A stretch of 64,000 bases of DNA from Methanoregula sp. PtaU1.Bin051 (GCA_002067895.1 MVRE01000022.1:1-64000); one strand, 5' to 3'. Counted from the first letter of the stretch, positions 17,612 through 26,949 are shown. Numbers and translations: made by a program. The notes: a model not told the origin generated them from the sequence alone.

Positions 17612-18516
17612 AGGATGATGCGGTCTCTCCGGTCATTGCCGCGATGCTCGTGCTTGCGGTAATCGTAACGCTCTTTGCAGCATGGAACGCGATCCTTGTC
17701 CCTTCCTTAAAACAGGAATCCGAGATCGTCCATATCCGGGAAGTCGAATCCGGTATCCTGCGGTTTGCCTCCGATATCGATACTGCTGCTTCACTCAAGA
17801 CGAACCTGCATCTTACGGAACGTATCCCTCTTGGCGGGGGCGATATCCCGTTCAACAGCCTGAGATCCGGGGGCATGATCCGGATCCAGAGATCAATATC
17901 GCCGTATATGTCAATGAATCTCACAAACAATACCCTTGGCACATCTGAAGAAGAGCCAGTCAGCAATCACTCTGTCTACATGTCCCGTATATTATACCAC
18001 CCTGCCGGGAACTTCTGGCAGGACCAGGGATACTCCTGGCAGTACGGGTATACGAATGTCACGAAGGGCGAGATCCAGACGCCTCTCGAATACAGCGCCA
18101 TGGAAAACGTGAGCTACCCTCTGACAGAATCAATCCTTTCTGTCGAAACGTTGCCATCATATGAGGACAACACGAAATGCTCGCTGATCACCATAAAAAG
18201 TGTCAACATCACACCTTCCGGGGGTCAGAACAAGGTGAGCGGAAACGGGATTGGCACATTGATCCTTACAAGCTCCGTATCCCCCATGATGACATTTACC
18301 AAAATAACCGGGTTCAACATCACGCTCTCCGGTGATTCAGGGTTCCGGAATGCCACGAACAGCTCTGTATCCAGAATGCTGGCAAATAACATCGCGGCCT
18401 GTTCCAATATCCGGCTCCAGTATCCCGGGCAGTACAGGATTGGTCTGGTCTTCGATGCTATTCCCAATATGACCGTGAGGAGAGAGATTACAGAAATTAT
18501 CCTTGCTGCTACCTGA
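17608..18516 (+). CDS. Pilin-like protein with large ectodomain (302 aa)
   Basis: The N-terminus MKDDAVSPVIAAMLVLAVIVTLFAAWNAILVP is a canonical archaeal prepilin start. The ectodomain is large for the family (about 265 residues), rich in Ser/Thr/Asn, and has many N-glycosylation motifs (NLT, NNT, NHS, NVT, NVS, NIT, NSS, NMT). It is translationally coupled to the 140-residue gene. The size and glycan density suggest a surface-exposed tip or adhesin role; this is inference. Confidence 0.85.
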   Translation: MKDDAVSPVIAAMLVLAVIVTLFAAWNAILVPSLKQESEIVHIREVESGILRFASDIDTAASLKTNLHLTERIPLGGGDIPFNSLRSGGMIRIQRSISPYMSMNLTNNTLGTSEEEPVSNHSVYMSRILYHPAGNFWQDQGYSWQYGYTNVTKGEIQTPLEYSAMENVSYPLTESILSVETLPSYEDNTKCSLITIKSVNITPSGGQNKVSGNGIGTLILTSSVSPMMTFTKITGFNITLSGDSGFRNATNSSVSRMLANNIAACSNIRLQYPGQYRIGLVFDAIPNMTVRREITEIILAAT

Positions 18517-18761
18517 ATATTTGTAAATCATTTCACTTCGGAATTTTCACAGCTCAAATTCCAGTCCAGTTGCTTAAGATACCGTCAGGTCTTTTCACCG
18601 GTTCAGATAGATCCGGCAAATTCAGGAATAATCCTGTGGCGATGATACTGCAGATTGCCCGCGTGCGGATTGCTCGTGGGACGTTTCTATAAAAGTAGTC
18701 TTACTATTTCATAAATTTCACGATAAATGTAATTAAGAAGAACGAAATTATTTTTATAGGA
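18517..18761. other. Intergenic region upstream of the sensor kinase
   Basis: No gene seen. The last 90 bp are AT-rich, with TATA-like tracts near 18690-18700 and 18725-18755 that probably serve the kinase gene. Confidence 0.4.
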
Positions 18762-20849
18762 ATGTCGATTTCCGTCCTGCTTGTCGATGACGAGCCGGTT
18801 CTCCTGGATCTTGCAAGCACCTACCTGACGCAGGCGGCCGGGGATATCGTTATCGACACGGTGGACTCCGGCTCCGCAGCGCTGGAAAAAATAAGGCACT
18901 GCACCTTCGATGCCGTTGTCTCGGATTACGAGATGCCCGGGATGAATGGCATCGAGCTCTTGAAAAAGCTGAAAGCGGACAGCAGCACAGCACCGTTCAT
19001 CCTCTTTACCGGGCGGGGCCGCGAGGAGGTTGCAATCGAAGCGCTCAATAACGGCGCCGCGTTCTACCTCCAGAAGGGGGGAGAGGCCAGGGCGCAGTTT
19101 GCCGAACTCATCCACAAGATCCGGGAGGCGGTGCGCCGGGACCGGGCGGAACGGGCGGCAAAGGAGACCAGCCGCCGGATGGCAGACATCCTCAACTTCC
19201 TGCCGGACCCGGTCATTGCCATCGACGATGCGGGAAAACTGATCGTCTGGAACCGTGCGATGGAGGAATTGACCGGCGTTTTGCGCGGCGACCTTCTGGG
19301 AAAAGGGAACTATGAGTATGCAGTCCCGTTCTACGGGAAACGACGCCCCCTCCTGCTCGATCTGGTCCTGCATCCGGACGAGCAGCTGCTTACGGACGGC
19401 TATACGATCAAAAAGAGGGACGGAAACCTCCTCATCGGCGAATGCCAGATCACTCTTCCGGATGGAAAGAAGCGCATGCTCTGGGTCAAGGCAACGCGGC
19501 TCCATGATGCGGACGGGAAGGTCACCGGCGCTATCGAGATCCTTCGGGATGTCACGGAACGCAAGCGGATCATCGAAGAGCGGAAACGGGCCCGGCAGAA
19601 GCTTCAGAAGAAGAACGAGGAGATCGTACAGGCCAACGAGCGGCTGGCAGAGACCGAAAAGGATCTGCGGCAGAAGAACGAGGAGCTCGGGCAGGCATTC
19701 GAGGAGATAACCACGGTCGAGGAGGAACTCCGGCAGACCTTCTCCGAGCTCCAGGAGAGCCACCGCTCGTTACGGGAGAGCGAGGAGGATTACCGTCTTC
19801 TCGTCGAATCGCTGACCGATGCGGTCGTCGTCCATACGGATGGCCGGATATTATACGGAAACCCGGCAGCTCTTTCCCTTTTTAAAAGCGCATCGTACGA
19901 ACATCTCATGCAGGGATCCCTCTGGTCATACTTCGGGAACGGGTGCGCCGAGGAGATGATGGCCATGTCCCGGCAGGTGCTGGACGAAGGGTGCGTAATC
20001 CCGCATCTCGGATCGCGGATCATGAGACCGGACGGCACGGTCGTGCCGGTGGAAATCACCCTCTGCCCGACACGGCACAGGGGGATTGGGGCCGTCCTCG
20101 CTGTGCTGCGCGATAGTACGGAGCGCCAGAAATATGAGGAAGAGATCCGTGCGCAGACAAGGGATCTCGAGCGCCAGGCAAAAGCCCTTGCACAGGCAAA
20201 CCGCACCATCACCCTGATGAGTACGGTGACGCGGCACGATATCCTCAACCAGATCTCGGCTCTCCGCGGTTACCTGTCGCTTGGAAAACTGCTGGCAACT
20301 GATAATACCAAGCTTCTTTCTTACATGGAGCGCCAGGAGGCGGCTGCCGAATCGATCTACCACCACATCCTGTTCACCCGCGACTACAAGGAGATCGGGG
20401 AGCGGGATCCCGAATGGCAGGATGTGAGGGAAACCTTTTCCCGCGCCATCCTCCGGTCGGGCGCAAGCCGGGTCAGGTTCGAGATCGATGCGACCGGAAC
20501 TGAGATCTACGCGGATCACATGCTGGAGAAGGTGTTCTATAACCTGATCGACAACTCGCTGCGGCACGGGGGGCATGTTACGATAATCCGGATCTCTGTC
20601 TCCCACCGGGAAGGCTCGCTCATCCTGACCTATGAAGACGACGGGGCAGGGGTTCCCGCTGCCGAGAAGGAACGGATCTTCAGACGGGGATATGGGAAGA
20701 ATACCGGCCTCGGGTTGTTCCTTGCACGGGAGATCCTTGCAATCACCGGGATCGCTATTGAAGAAAACGGGGAGCCGGGAAAAGGGGGGCGGTTCACGAT
20801 GACGGTCCCGGAAGGGGCGTACCGGTGTGTTAAAAAAGAAACGGGATGA
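18762..20849 (+). CDS. Hybrid histidine kinase: receiver-PAS-PAS-kinase
   Basis: A cytoplasmic 695-residue sensor. Residues 3-120 are a receiver domain with the acidic pair DDE and the phospho-acceptor Asp in VVSDYEMPGMNG, plus the conserved Lys in FYLQKGG. Residues 145-275 and 345-455 are PAS domains (FLPDPVIAIDDAGKLIVWN; LTDAVVVHTDGRILYGNPAA) joined by a long coiled coil (about 275-345). The kinase core has the H-box TRHDILNQISALRGYL, N-box NLIDNSLRHGG, DDGAGVP and GLGLFLAREIL. No membrane segments, so it senses an internal signal. The N-terminal receiver marks it as part of a phosphorelay. It stands alone; a link to the adjacent pilins is possible but unproven. Confidence 0.92.
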   Translation: MSISVLLVDDEPVLLDLASTYLTQAAGDIVIDTVDSGSAALEKIRHCTFDAVVSDYEMPGMNGIELLKKLKADSSTAPFILFTGRGREEVAIEALNNGAAFYLQKGGEARAQFAELIHKIREAVRRDRAERAAKETSRRMADILNFLPDPVIAIDDAGKLIVWNRAMEELTGVLRGDLLGKGNYEYAVPFYGKRRPLLLDLVLHPDEQLLTDGYTIKKRDGNLLIGECQITLPDGKKRMLWVKATRLHDADGKVTGAIEILRDVTERKRIIEERKRARQKLQKKNEEIVQANERLAETEKDLRQKNEELGQAFEEITTVEEELRQTFSELQESHRSLRESEEDYRLLVESLTDAVVVHTDGRILYGNPAALSLFKSASYEHLMQGSLWSYFGNGCAEEMMAMSRQVLDEGCVIPHLGSRIMRPDGTVVPVEITLCPTRHRGIGAVLAVLRDSTERQKYEEEIRAQTRDLERQAKALAQANRTITLMSTVTRHDILNQISALRGYLSLGKLLATDNTKLLSYMERQEAAAESIYHHILFTRDYKEIGERDPEWQDVRETFSRAILRSGASRVRFEIDATGTEIYADHMLEKVFYNLIDNSLRHGGHVTIIRISVSHREGSLILTYEDDGAGVPAAEKERIFRRGYGKNTGLGLFLAREILAITGIAIEENGEPGKGGRFTMTVPEGAYRCVKKETG

Positions 20850-21430
20850 ACCGGATGATTCGAAGATCCGGTCGTATGAACATTACCTCGCCGGCATGAT
20901 CAGCGACCGGTTCCGCCGGCCAGCCGGACGTGATGGATCGGGGCCTTTGGTTCCAACCGGATTCATGATCTCCATGCCAGTGGCCTCTGCGAATCACTCT
21001 TCAGCCTCTCCCAAAGGATTGAGGTCACGGTGATCGCATGCCAGCCGGATCGTATACCATATCCTGAACTGGAGATCGGACTTTCTGATGCGGTTGACAG
21101 GGCAGTCCCCGTTGTAGTCCGGATCATCCTGGATCTTCTGGGATTTGATCCCGGGAGATCCCTCTGCAGTCTCATGTCCGGATATGGGACCGGATCTTCG
21201 GATACACTAGCGCGGAATCTTATCCGGGCCGGTTGCTCTGTTGTCCAGGACTGAGTGACGATCGTGCGGAATGCAACTGGCCTGACAGGAACACGGGGGA
21301 CCCATCTTTATCCGAATAACCGTGTGCGCGATCAGCATTCGTCCGACCTGCGTGTCGCACCGTAAGGTAGTACATATTTAGAAAAATTACACACTAATTA
21401 ACACTTTAATGAATAAACTTATTAACATGA
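20850..21430. other. Gene-poor stretch of about 580 bp
   Basis: Several short overlapping reading frames occur (20827-21033, 21030-21254 and an antisense one), but none has a clear ribosome site, recognisable motif or consistent codon use. It may hold decayed sequence. The AT-rich segment 21370-21430 is the probable promoter of the structured leader that follows. Confidence 0.4.
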
Positions 21431-21436
21431 GTGGCC

Positions 21437-21563
21437 CATCCCATATACGAGGGATGAGCCTGCTCACAGGAAAGCCCCTCAAAAAGAAGCTATCGCCGGG
21501 GTGCCGGCGTTGTGCACCCCCTGCCCGGGGCTGTTGGGGAACGGCTCCCGGTCAATTCTGGAG
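21437..21563 (+). promoter_or_regulatory. Candidate structured RNA leader
   Basis: The segment before the 112-residue gene can fold into nested helices. There is a hairpin CATCCC (21437-21442) with GGGATG (21451-21456). An outer helix GAGCC (21456-21460) with GGCTC (21543-21547) encloses AGCCCC (21473-21478) with GGGGCT (21527-21532). Inside that is a perfect 7-bp hairpin GGGGTGC (21498-21504) with GCACCCC (21514-21520). CTCC at 21546-21549 could instead pair with the ribosome site GGAG at 21560-21563. The layout suits translational control, but no known riboswitch class is recognised. It could also be a free-standing small RNA. Confidence 0.45.
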
Positions 21564-21573
21564 ATGATTGACG

Positions 21574-21909
21574 ATGAAAGCGACATTGTATGACGGAAGC
21601 AGGAGAGTGGTGATCGATACGAAGCAGGACCTCTGCCTCACATCCGGTCCGCACACCACTCCCAAATCAGCAGATGTACAGGTATACAGGAAGGATCTCT
21701 ATCTTCACCGGAACAGTAACAAGAGCCTGCAGTATTATTTCCACATACGCCCTTCAGGAAAACCCGGGAAGGACAAAGTCATCCCGATAACGCCCGTAAT
21801 GGCGGAACGTTATCTCCTGCGCAGGGGTATCACCTGCAATCTGTTTCCGGAGAGCGGCCCGGTCTCACGCCTTTATGCATGGGGATATGGGATCGCCGAA
21901 GAGTTCTGA
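21574..21909 (+). CDS. Hypothetical protein behind a structured leader (111 aa)
   Basis: A small soluble protein, basic in the middle (KDLYLHRNSNKSLQYYFHIRPSGKPGKDKVIPITP) with an aromatic C-terminus (RLYAWGYGIAEEF). No known motif is visible. The ATG at 21574 follows GGAG by ten bases; a TTG at 21568 is an alternative. The basic, strand-rich character would allow nucleic-acid binding, which is only a guess. Its upstream region folds into nested hairpins that may control its translation. Confidence 0.6.
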   Translation: MKATLYDGSRRVVIDTKQDLCLTSGPHTTPKSADVQVYRKDLYLHRNSNKSLQYYFHIRPSGKPGKDKVIPITPVMAERYLLRRGITCNLFPESGPVSRLYAWGYGIAEEF

Positions 21910-21976
21910 TTTTTTTTTAGCATCATCATTCTCATTCATGCTTGACGAGATCGTCCCTACATCAGCCGGCCTGATC

Positions 21977-22363
21977 TCAGGTGGCAAGATGGCTGATGAT
22001 CCGGGGAACGAGCGCCATCAGGTTGTGCGATACCACGAAAAGATACATGGCAATCAGGATCGAATAGAACGGGAGGCTCGACCCTTTCAGCATCTGCTCA
22101 GCAACAAGTGATATCCCAAAGACGATGAGGAGGATCAATGCCTTAAGGGCTGCATGCAGGATCGGGCTGGAAACGATGAAGACCATCAATGGATTAAGCT
22201 CGGTGCCACCGGATAACAGAATAGACTGGGTCGTCACGATATCCAGAAAGAAGAGTCCTCCCAAAAGTGCCGGCAGGTGGATGATACGCCATGTCGCCTC
22301 ATCGTTATTGTCCAGTCCTGCTCCTTCTGGAAACAATCCGGCAACTATTTGGTTCCATGGCAT
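21977..22363 (-). CDS. DUF5658-like small membrane protein
   Basis: A 128-residue protein with three to four transmembrane helices and a characteristic segment FFLDIVTTQSILLSGGTELNPLMVFIV, seen in archaeal small membrane proteins of the DUF5658 type. I place the start at ATG 22363 (MPWNQIVAG) instead of the TTG four codons earlier. It is convergent with the 111-residue gene. Function unknown. Confidence 0.7.
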   Translation of the reverse strand: MPWNQIVAGLFPEGAGLDNNDEATWRIIHLPALLGGLFFLDIVTTQSILLSGGTELNPLMVFIVSSPILHAALKALILLIVFGISLVAEQMLKGSSLPFYSILIAMYLFVVSHNLMALVPRIISHLAT

Positions 22364-22375
22364 AATAATTACCAA

Positions 22376-22834
22376 TTAAAGTATCTGTATTTAAATGTAT
22401 TTAATTAAAAAGAATCCCGATTTGTCATTTTTTTTAAAAAAAGACAGAAATTTTATATTTTTCTTCAGAAAAATTCCAGGCCAGGTACAACTCATTCCGA
22501 ACTTCAGAGATGATCGTATCTTCCGATCGTGCCTATGAGATCGATTTTATCGAAATGCGTCCAATAGCTACTCCGGCTCACTACAATTGGGTGTACAGGG
22601 ATCCCAATCTAATATCGCAGCTAAGGATGCAGATGTATCTCCATCCATCCAGACTTCCCCTTAAGCAAACAGGCAGCTTAAGCCCGGATGCAAAACAATT
22701 AGCTGTCATGGAATCACATATCCGTTAAACAGCGCCGATTACAGGCATAATGAGTGATACGAACAAATGCCTTTTTTCATAAAATTTAAAAACCAGTACT
22801 ACGGATACATCCAATAACAGAAGGTACACAAACT
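22376..22834. other. AT-rich intergenic region upstream of nikR
   Basis: A 459-bp spacer. The left 80 bp is very AT-rich and includes the promoter of the leftward membrane protein. A 72-codon frame at 22510-22728 lacks motifs and a good ribosome site, so I do not call it. The nikR promoter is probably the CATAAAATTTAAAAA tract near 22780-22794. Confidence 0.4.
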
Positions 22835-23251
22835 ATGGAATCTGATTTAGCAAGGATCGGGATCTCGCTTCCCTCCAACCTGCTCGACAAGTTTGACCAG
22901 ATCATCAATGCCCGCGGCTATTCCTCCCGGTCTGAAGGAATCCGGGACGCGATCCGCACCTATATCACGTACTACCAGTGGATGGCCGACGTCCATGGCG
23001 AGCGCGAAGGCGTTGTCACCATGGTCTACGATCACGACCAGCGGGGGCTCCTCGTTACGCTCACCGACATCCAGCACGAGTTCAATAAGATCATCAAGGC
23101 CTCGCTCCACTCCCATGTCACCCACAACAGGTGCCTCGAAGTTATCCTCGTCCGTGGCGATGGTGCGGATCTCAAGGCATTTGCAGAGCGGCTGATGTCG
23201 CAGAAGGGTGTCGAGTCCGTGAAACTCACGACAATTCAGGTCGAAGAATAG
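22835..23251 (+). CDS. nikR: Nickel-responsive transcriptional regulator NikR
   Basis: A 138-residue ribbon-helix-helix regulator with a C-terminal ACT-like nickel domain. The N-terminal 45 residues carry the DNA-binding fold (RIGISLPSNLLDKFDQII ... SRSEGIRDAIR). The nickel ligands are in place: His81, His92, His94 and Cys100, spaced 11, 2 and 6 as in E. coli NikR His76, His87, His89 and Cys95. It represses nickel uptake when nickel is plentiful. Methanogens need nickel for F430, hydrogenases and related enzymes. No nickel transporter lies next to it, so its targets are elsewhere. Confidence 0.95.
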   Translation: MESDLARIGISLPSNLLDKFDQIINARGYSSRSEGIRDAIRTYITYYQWMADVHGEREGVVTMVYDHDQRGLLVTLTDIQHEFNKIIKASLHSHVTHNRCLEVILVRGDGADLKAFAERLMSQKGVESVKLTTIQVEE

Positions 23252-23495
23252 GGATATACCGGTACATCAGGGTTTCGGATAACGGGTTGTACGGATTTTT
23301 TTCTCTCTTATAAAAAACCGTGTCCTGGAACCGGCCCTGCACCGGCTTTTTTCAGCCGCCCGGGTTGAATTATGCCTTACCATGTGATCACTTCAAAGGG
23401 TAAGGACTGGAAACAGGGAACACCTCCAGCATTGTAACTCTGATATTTTTTGTTCTGAATAATTATTTATACATTAATGATGTAATGCAAGGTAC

Positions 23496-23777
23496 ATGGA
23501 GCCCCCGGAAGTATGCCAGGTTTCCCGCGACGACCTCGTATACGTCATCAACAAGATCTTTTACATGGTCGCGGGCAATCCCGCAATCTACATCACGAAG
23601 GCACAGCTAGAGCAGCAGCTGGATGACGTCCCGAAAGATACGGTTGCAGGCTGCCTCCAGTATTTCGAGGACCTCGGCTACATCCGGTATTCTATCAAAG
23701 AGGTGTTCCGCCTCACCGGCCAAGGGATCAACTTCCGGAACGAGATGATGAAGATCAGCCGGGCCGCAACAAAATGA
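23496..23777 (+). CDS. Small winged-helix-like protein (93 aa)
   Basis: A short cytoplasmic protein with a helix-turn-helix pattern: helix around residues 9-24 (RDDLVYVINKIFYMVAG), YITKAQLEQQLDDVPKDTVAGCLQYFEDLGYIRY as the recognition part and wing, and a basic C-terminal helix. It has the size of a minimal winged-helix domain with no ligand domain. AT-rich promoter sequence precedes it near 23450-23480. It may be a transcription factor or an accessory DNA-binding protein; its target is unknown. Confidence 0.65.
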   Translation: MEPPEVCQVSRDDLVYVINKIFYMVAGNPAIYITKAQLEQQLDDVPKDTVAGCLQYFEDLGYIRYSIKEVFRLTGQGINFRNEMMKISRAATK

Positions 23778-23918
23778 CAGGATGAAAGAATCCCATACAG
23801 TTCATCTCATTTCCATCGCGATCGGAAAGGGGCCGTAACCGGTTCCGGCGCTAGTCTCGAATGTACCGGCAGCCATCCTGTTTAATACAGTACTGTACCA
23901 ATAGAGTGATCAGAAACC

Positions 23919-24353
23919 ATGACCAGAGCGGACGATGCGCACCGGAGTTTCCTCAAAAAATTCACCTGCTCGGCAGCAGTATTTTCCGCATTCTCACAAG
24001 AGCTGGGCCTTGATGTGGATACGGCAAAGAAGATCGCGTGCGGTTTCGGTGCCGGCATCTCGAAGACCGGCAACATCTGCGGCGCAGTCTCCGGTGCGAT
24101 CATGGTAATCGGCCTCAAGTACGGCAAGTCCCAGGAGGGCGACGATGCGGCGACCGAGAAGACCCGGGCGCTCACCCGGCAGTTTATTACGGAATTTTCA
24201 GAAAAGAACGGGTCGGTCAACTGCACGAACCTGCTCGGGTACGACCTCTCCGAACCGCAAGCCTATCAAGCGGCACAGGAGAGCGGCCTCTTTATAGAGA
24301 AATGCCCGCTGCTCGTCCGGGACGCTGTAGATATCCTTGAAAAAATCCTCTGA
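23919..24353 (+). CDS. C-GCAxxG-C-C family redox protein
   Basis: A 144-residue protein with the spaced cysteine pattern of the C_GCAxxG_C_C family: TCSAAVFSAF (residue 17), ACGFGAGI (about 41), NICGAVSGAIMVIGLKYG (about 54) and VNCTNLLGYDL (about 101), plus a late Cys (EKCPLLV). The first motif reads CSAAVF instead of GCAxxG. Members are thought to be redox or metal-binding proteins common in anaerobes, but no reaction is established. It is convergent with trmO. Confidence 0.85.
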   Translation: MTRADDAHRSFLKKFTCSAAVFSAFSQELGLDVDTAKKIACGFGAGISKTGNICGAVSGAIMVIGLKYGKSQEGDDAATEKTRALTRQFITEFSEKNGSVNCTNLLGYDLSEPQAYQAAQESGLFIEKCPLLVRDAVDILEKIL

Positions 24354-24376
24354 ACCCGGCAACCGGCAAACCTGTT

Positions 24377-24889
24377 TTACTGGAACCGCCTATCGCTTTT
24401 GAACGACGCCGCCCCGCGGGCGTTCGTCTCCAGCCACCCGCTCTTGGAATCCGGGTAGGAATCGAACTTCGGCACGTAGGGCTTGATGTCCAGCAACGGC
24501 GTGCCGTCAAGGATGTCGACGTCCTCGATAAACAGCGTCAGGCCGTTCCTCCCAGTCAGCCGGACGATCGAGAGGCCGACCGGGTTCGGCCGGCAGGGGG
24601 CCCGGGTCGCAAAGATGCCATGGGTTGCAGTGTCCAGAAACGGCGTGACCGTAAGCTGGCAGTAATTGCACTGGTGGAACGCGTAGATGAGGATGAGGCG
24701 GGAAAAACCCTCAAGGTCGGAAAGCCCGTCCGCAAATTCCCTAAAAACTTCCACGGTCCCCCGGACTCCACGGGCCCCGCTGGGCTGGATGGGCATGCCG
24801 GCGATGTCGGTGAACGGCGACCGGATCGTACCGATCGGGATAAAGGCGATGCGATTATCAGAGCCCTTGTTCCCTTTCATGCTATCCAT
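24377..24889 (-). CDS. trmO: tRNA m6t6A37 methyltransferase TrmO
   Basis: Methylates the threonylcarbamoyl-adenosine at position 37 of ANN-decoding tRNAs. The 170-residue protein matches the TrmO/YaeB fold: FIPIGTIRSPFTDIAGMPIQPS, GTVEVFREFADGLSDLEGFSRLILIYAFH, TRAPCRPNPVGLSIVRL and LDIKPYVPKFD. The open frame extends 30 residues further upstream with a hydrophobic stretch, but GGAGAG seven bases before ATG 24889 marks the likely true start, and family members lack that extension. It overlaps nothing and faces the redox-protein gene. Confidence 0.9.
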   Translation of the reverse strand: MDSMKGNKGSDNRIAFIPIGTIRSPFTDIAGMPIQPSGARGVRGTVEVFREFADGLSDLEGFSRLILIYAFHQCNYCQLTVTPFLDTATHGIFATRAPCRPNPVGLSIVRLTGRNGLTLFIEDVDILDGTPLLDIKPYVPKFDSYPDSKSGWLETNARGAASFKSDRRFQ

Positions 24890-24975
24890 TGTACTGCTCT
24901 CCGGCACTAAAACCGTGCCTGTCAGGATCCAGAACAGGAAACCAAAGGAAAGCATGACAACCGATCGCCGAATCG

Positions 24976-25716
24976 TCACGACGAGATCTGATATGCCGGG
25001 CGGGACGCACCTGCATGTTTGGATTCATCATCGACACCGATGTCCGAGAACAGGAACATCATGAAGAGACAGGAGCAGAACGCGAACAGGCCGGTAAGAA
25101 AGGACAATGATTCCGGCAGCAGGCCGGCAAGATAGAGGCCGGCGATCACGGCTGCCATCGAGCAGTGGTGGATGATGTACTGGCCTATCCGTGAGTCAGC
25201 GGTATCGCACGGGCGGATCGCCCCGGCAATCCTGATCCTGCTGAACGGGAAGAGGGGGGAGATCCCCTTCCGCGTGCAGGCGTCCTCGGCAAGGTGGAGA
25301 ACAAGGCCGAGCATGACCCCGGCAGGGAATACAACGATGTATCGCGGATTCATGGCCGGCCGGCAGATCGCGACCAGGATGACAGAAAATGCAAGAACAA
25401 TCCCGGCAATGACGAGCACCCCCGGAACCGAATGGGTCAGCCTCTTGTCCCCGCTGTCGGCGATCCCGTGCCGTAGCGCCCGGTACACCCCCGTCATCAC
25501 CGGCACGCAGAGAGCCGTGCTGAACCGGGTAACCCACCATGCCGGCAGCAGGATCCTCCTCGTTGCCGGCACTTTCATCTGGATGTCCGGAAGCAATACC
25601 CCGGTACAGGAGCCGGCAATCAGGATGCAGAGAAGCAAAAGATCGTGCGGGAATGCCATGATCCCCGGTATCAGTGTGCACATGATGACCAAGGAGAGGT
25701 GATGCCGGGTGATCAT
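24976..25716 (-). CDS. YdjM-like (DUF457) membrane-bound putative hydrolase
   Basis: A 246-residue membrane protein with about six hydrophobic helices and motifs of the YdjM/DUF457 family: an early His (ITRHHLS), GVLLPDIQMKVP, KRLTHSVPGVLV and LHLAEDACTRKGISPLFPF. In this family the His/Asp residues are proposed to bind metal and hydrolyse a membrane substrate. The ATG at 25716 starts the conserved part; the upstream 71 codons of open frame have no similarity and lack a ribosome site. Substrate unknown. Confidence 0.8.
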   Translation of the reverse strand: MITRHHLSLVIMCTLIPGIMAFPHDLLLLCILIAGSCTGVLLPDIQMKVPATRRILLPAWWVTRFSTALCVPVMTGVYRALRHGIADSGDKRLTHSVPGVLVIAGIVLAFSVILVAICRPAMNPRYIVVFPAGVMLGLVLHLAEDACTRKGISPLFPFSRIRIAGAIRPCDTADSRIGQYIIHHCSMAAVIAGLYLAGLLPESLSFLTGLFAFCSCLFMMFLFSDIGVDDESKHAGASRPAYQISS

Positions 25717-25896
25717 GGGTCTGTAGGTTTCGCTGGTGTAGGCGTTCGGTTCATTCGTGATGTATTTTTTGGCGTGATTGCGTCCGGTTGGTGCATGTGC
25801 GGCAGGCTTCGCCCGCCCGGGCCGGCCCTTCTGATGAAGGGTCGACATCCCAAAGGGACAATACCTGTATTGGTAGTCATCACTATAATACTTTCT

Positions 25897-25974
25897 CTTT
25901 AACATTAACACAGAATCAAATAGAATCATTTATCATAAATCACACGAACCATTGATACGAAGGATGGATTATCA
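25897..25974 (+). promoter_or_regulatory. modA promoter with a TTAAC-type element
   Basis: AACATTAACACAG at 25903-25915 lies about 60 bp before the modA ATG and resembles AACAGTTAACACGG in the fwd leader (29883-29896). A TATA-like CATTTATCATAAAT follows. The match suggests shared control by metal supply; this is inference. Confidence 0.4.
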
Positions 25975-26949
25975 ATGCAGAAACAATGGCATCTCCCGCT
26001 CTACACAATCGTCAGTATCGCCTGTATCCTGCTCATCACCGCGGTTTTTGCCGGCTGCTCCGCACCGGCACCGCAGGCCGCGACAGCTCCGGTTACGGCA
26101 GCGGCAACCGTACAACCCGCAGCGCCGACACCTCTCCCGACGGAAGTTACGGCGCCGGTGACTGCAACTGCCACACCGGCCCCAACGACCTCCGCAGTGA
26201 CCACAGCACCCGCACCCGTGTATACCCCCTCGGAAAAGACCCTGATCGTCTATACTGCAGCCTCGCTCAAGGGGGTATCAAAAAAACTGGGAACGGAATT
26301 TTCACGGATGTACCCCGGCCATTCCGTAACCTTCAACCTTGACGGCACCCAGGCCCTCAAGACGCAGGTTGAGAACGGAGCCTATGCCGATGTCTTCATC
26401 TCGGCAAGCAACTCCTACACCAACACCCTGAAAGGCGAGGGTTACTTCATCAACAGCACCGTAAAGCCACTGACCACCAACTACGTGATCGTGATCGTGC
26501 CGGCAACAAACCCCGGTAATATTAAGACCCTCTCCGACCTCGCAACGCCCGGAAAGAAGATCGCGATGGCAGGATCCACGGTCCCGGTCGGGACGGCCAC
26601 GTATGCCGCGCTTGCAAACCTCGCGAAGTCAACGTATGGCTCCGAGTGGAATAAATCAGTGTTCAGTAACGTCGTCACCTACGAGAACGCCGAGCCCGCC
26701 GTCGCGACCAAGGTCTCGCTGGGCGAGGTGGATGCAGGCTTCGTCTACGAATCAACGTATACCGCGGCACCAGCCGGAACGCTTACCGCCATCAGCATAC
26801 CGAAAGCAGACAACTATCTCCAGACCTACACGATCGGCGTCATGAGGCAGACGAAGAACAGCGGCGTTGCGCAGGAATTTACGGACTTCATGCTGGGGAG
26901 TTCCGGCCAGCAGATCCTGAATGAGTACGGCTTCCGGCCGGCCTCCTGA
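25975..26949 (+). CDS. modA: Molybdate ABC transporter substrate-binding lipoprotein
   Basis: The 324-residue receptor has a lipoprotein signal (helix to VFAGCSAP, lipidated Cys about residue 28) and a long Ala/Pro/Thr linker (about 30-85) that holds the domain off the membrane. The binding domain starts LIVYTAASLKGVSKKLGTEF, the ModA signature, with NLDGTQALKTQVENGAYADVFISAS next. Molybdate is the expected ligand; tungstate also binds such proteins. It is followed by the permease (53 bp) and ATPase in a modABC operon inside the Mo/W enzyme island. Confidence 0.9.
   Translation: MQKQWHLPLYTIVSIACILLITAVFAGCSAPAPQAATAPVTAAATVQPAAPTPLPTEVTAPVTATATPAPTTSAVTTAPAPVYTPSEKTLIVYTAASLKGVSKKLGTEFSRMYPGHSVTFNLDGTQALKTQVENGAYADVFISASNSYTNTLKGEGYFINSTVKPLTTNYVIVIVPATNPGNIKTLSDLATPGKKIAMAGSTVPVGTATYAALANLAKSTYGSEWNKSVFSNVVTYENAEPAVATKVSLGEVDAGFVYESTYTAAPAGTLTAISIPKADNYLQTYTIGVMRQTKNSGVAQEFTDFMLGSSGQQILNEYGFRPAS

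Noticed and set aside
18687-19763. Long antisense reading frame of 358 codons
   Set aside because: Mirror of the sensor kinase in high-GC coding sequence; no motif and no ribosome site.
20827-21254. Two overlapping short frames after the sensor kinase
   Set aside because: No recognisable features; a competing antisense frame is equally long.
22510-22728. 72-codon frame before nikR
   Set aside because: No ribosome site, motif or similarity that I can see.
24890-24979. Signal-peptide-like N-terminal extension of TrmO
   Set aside because: A strong ribosome site precedes the inner ATG at 24889, and the enzyme is cytoplasmic.
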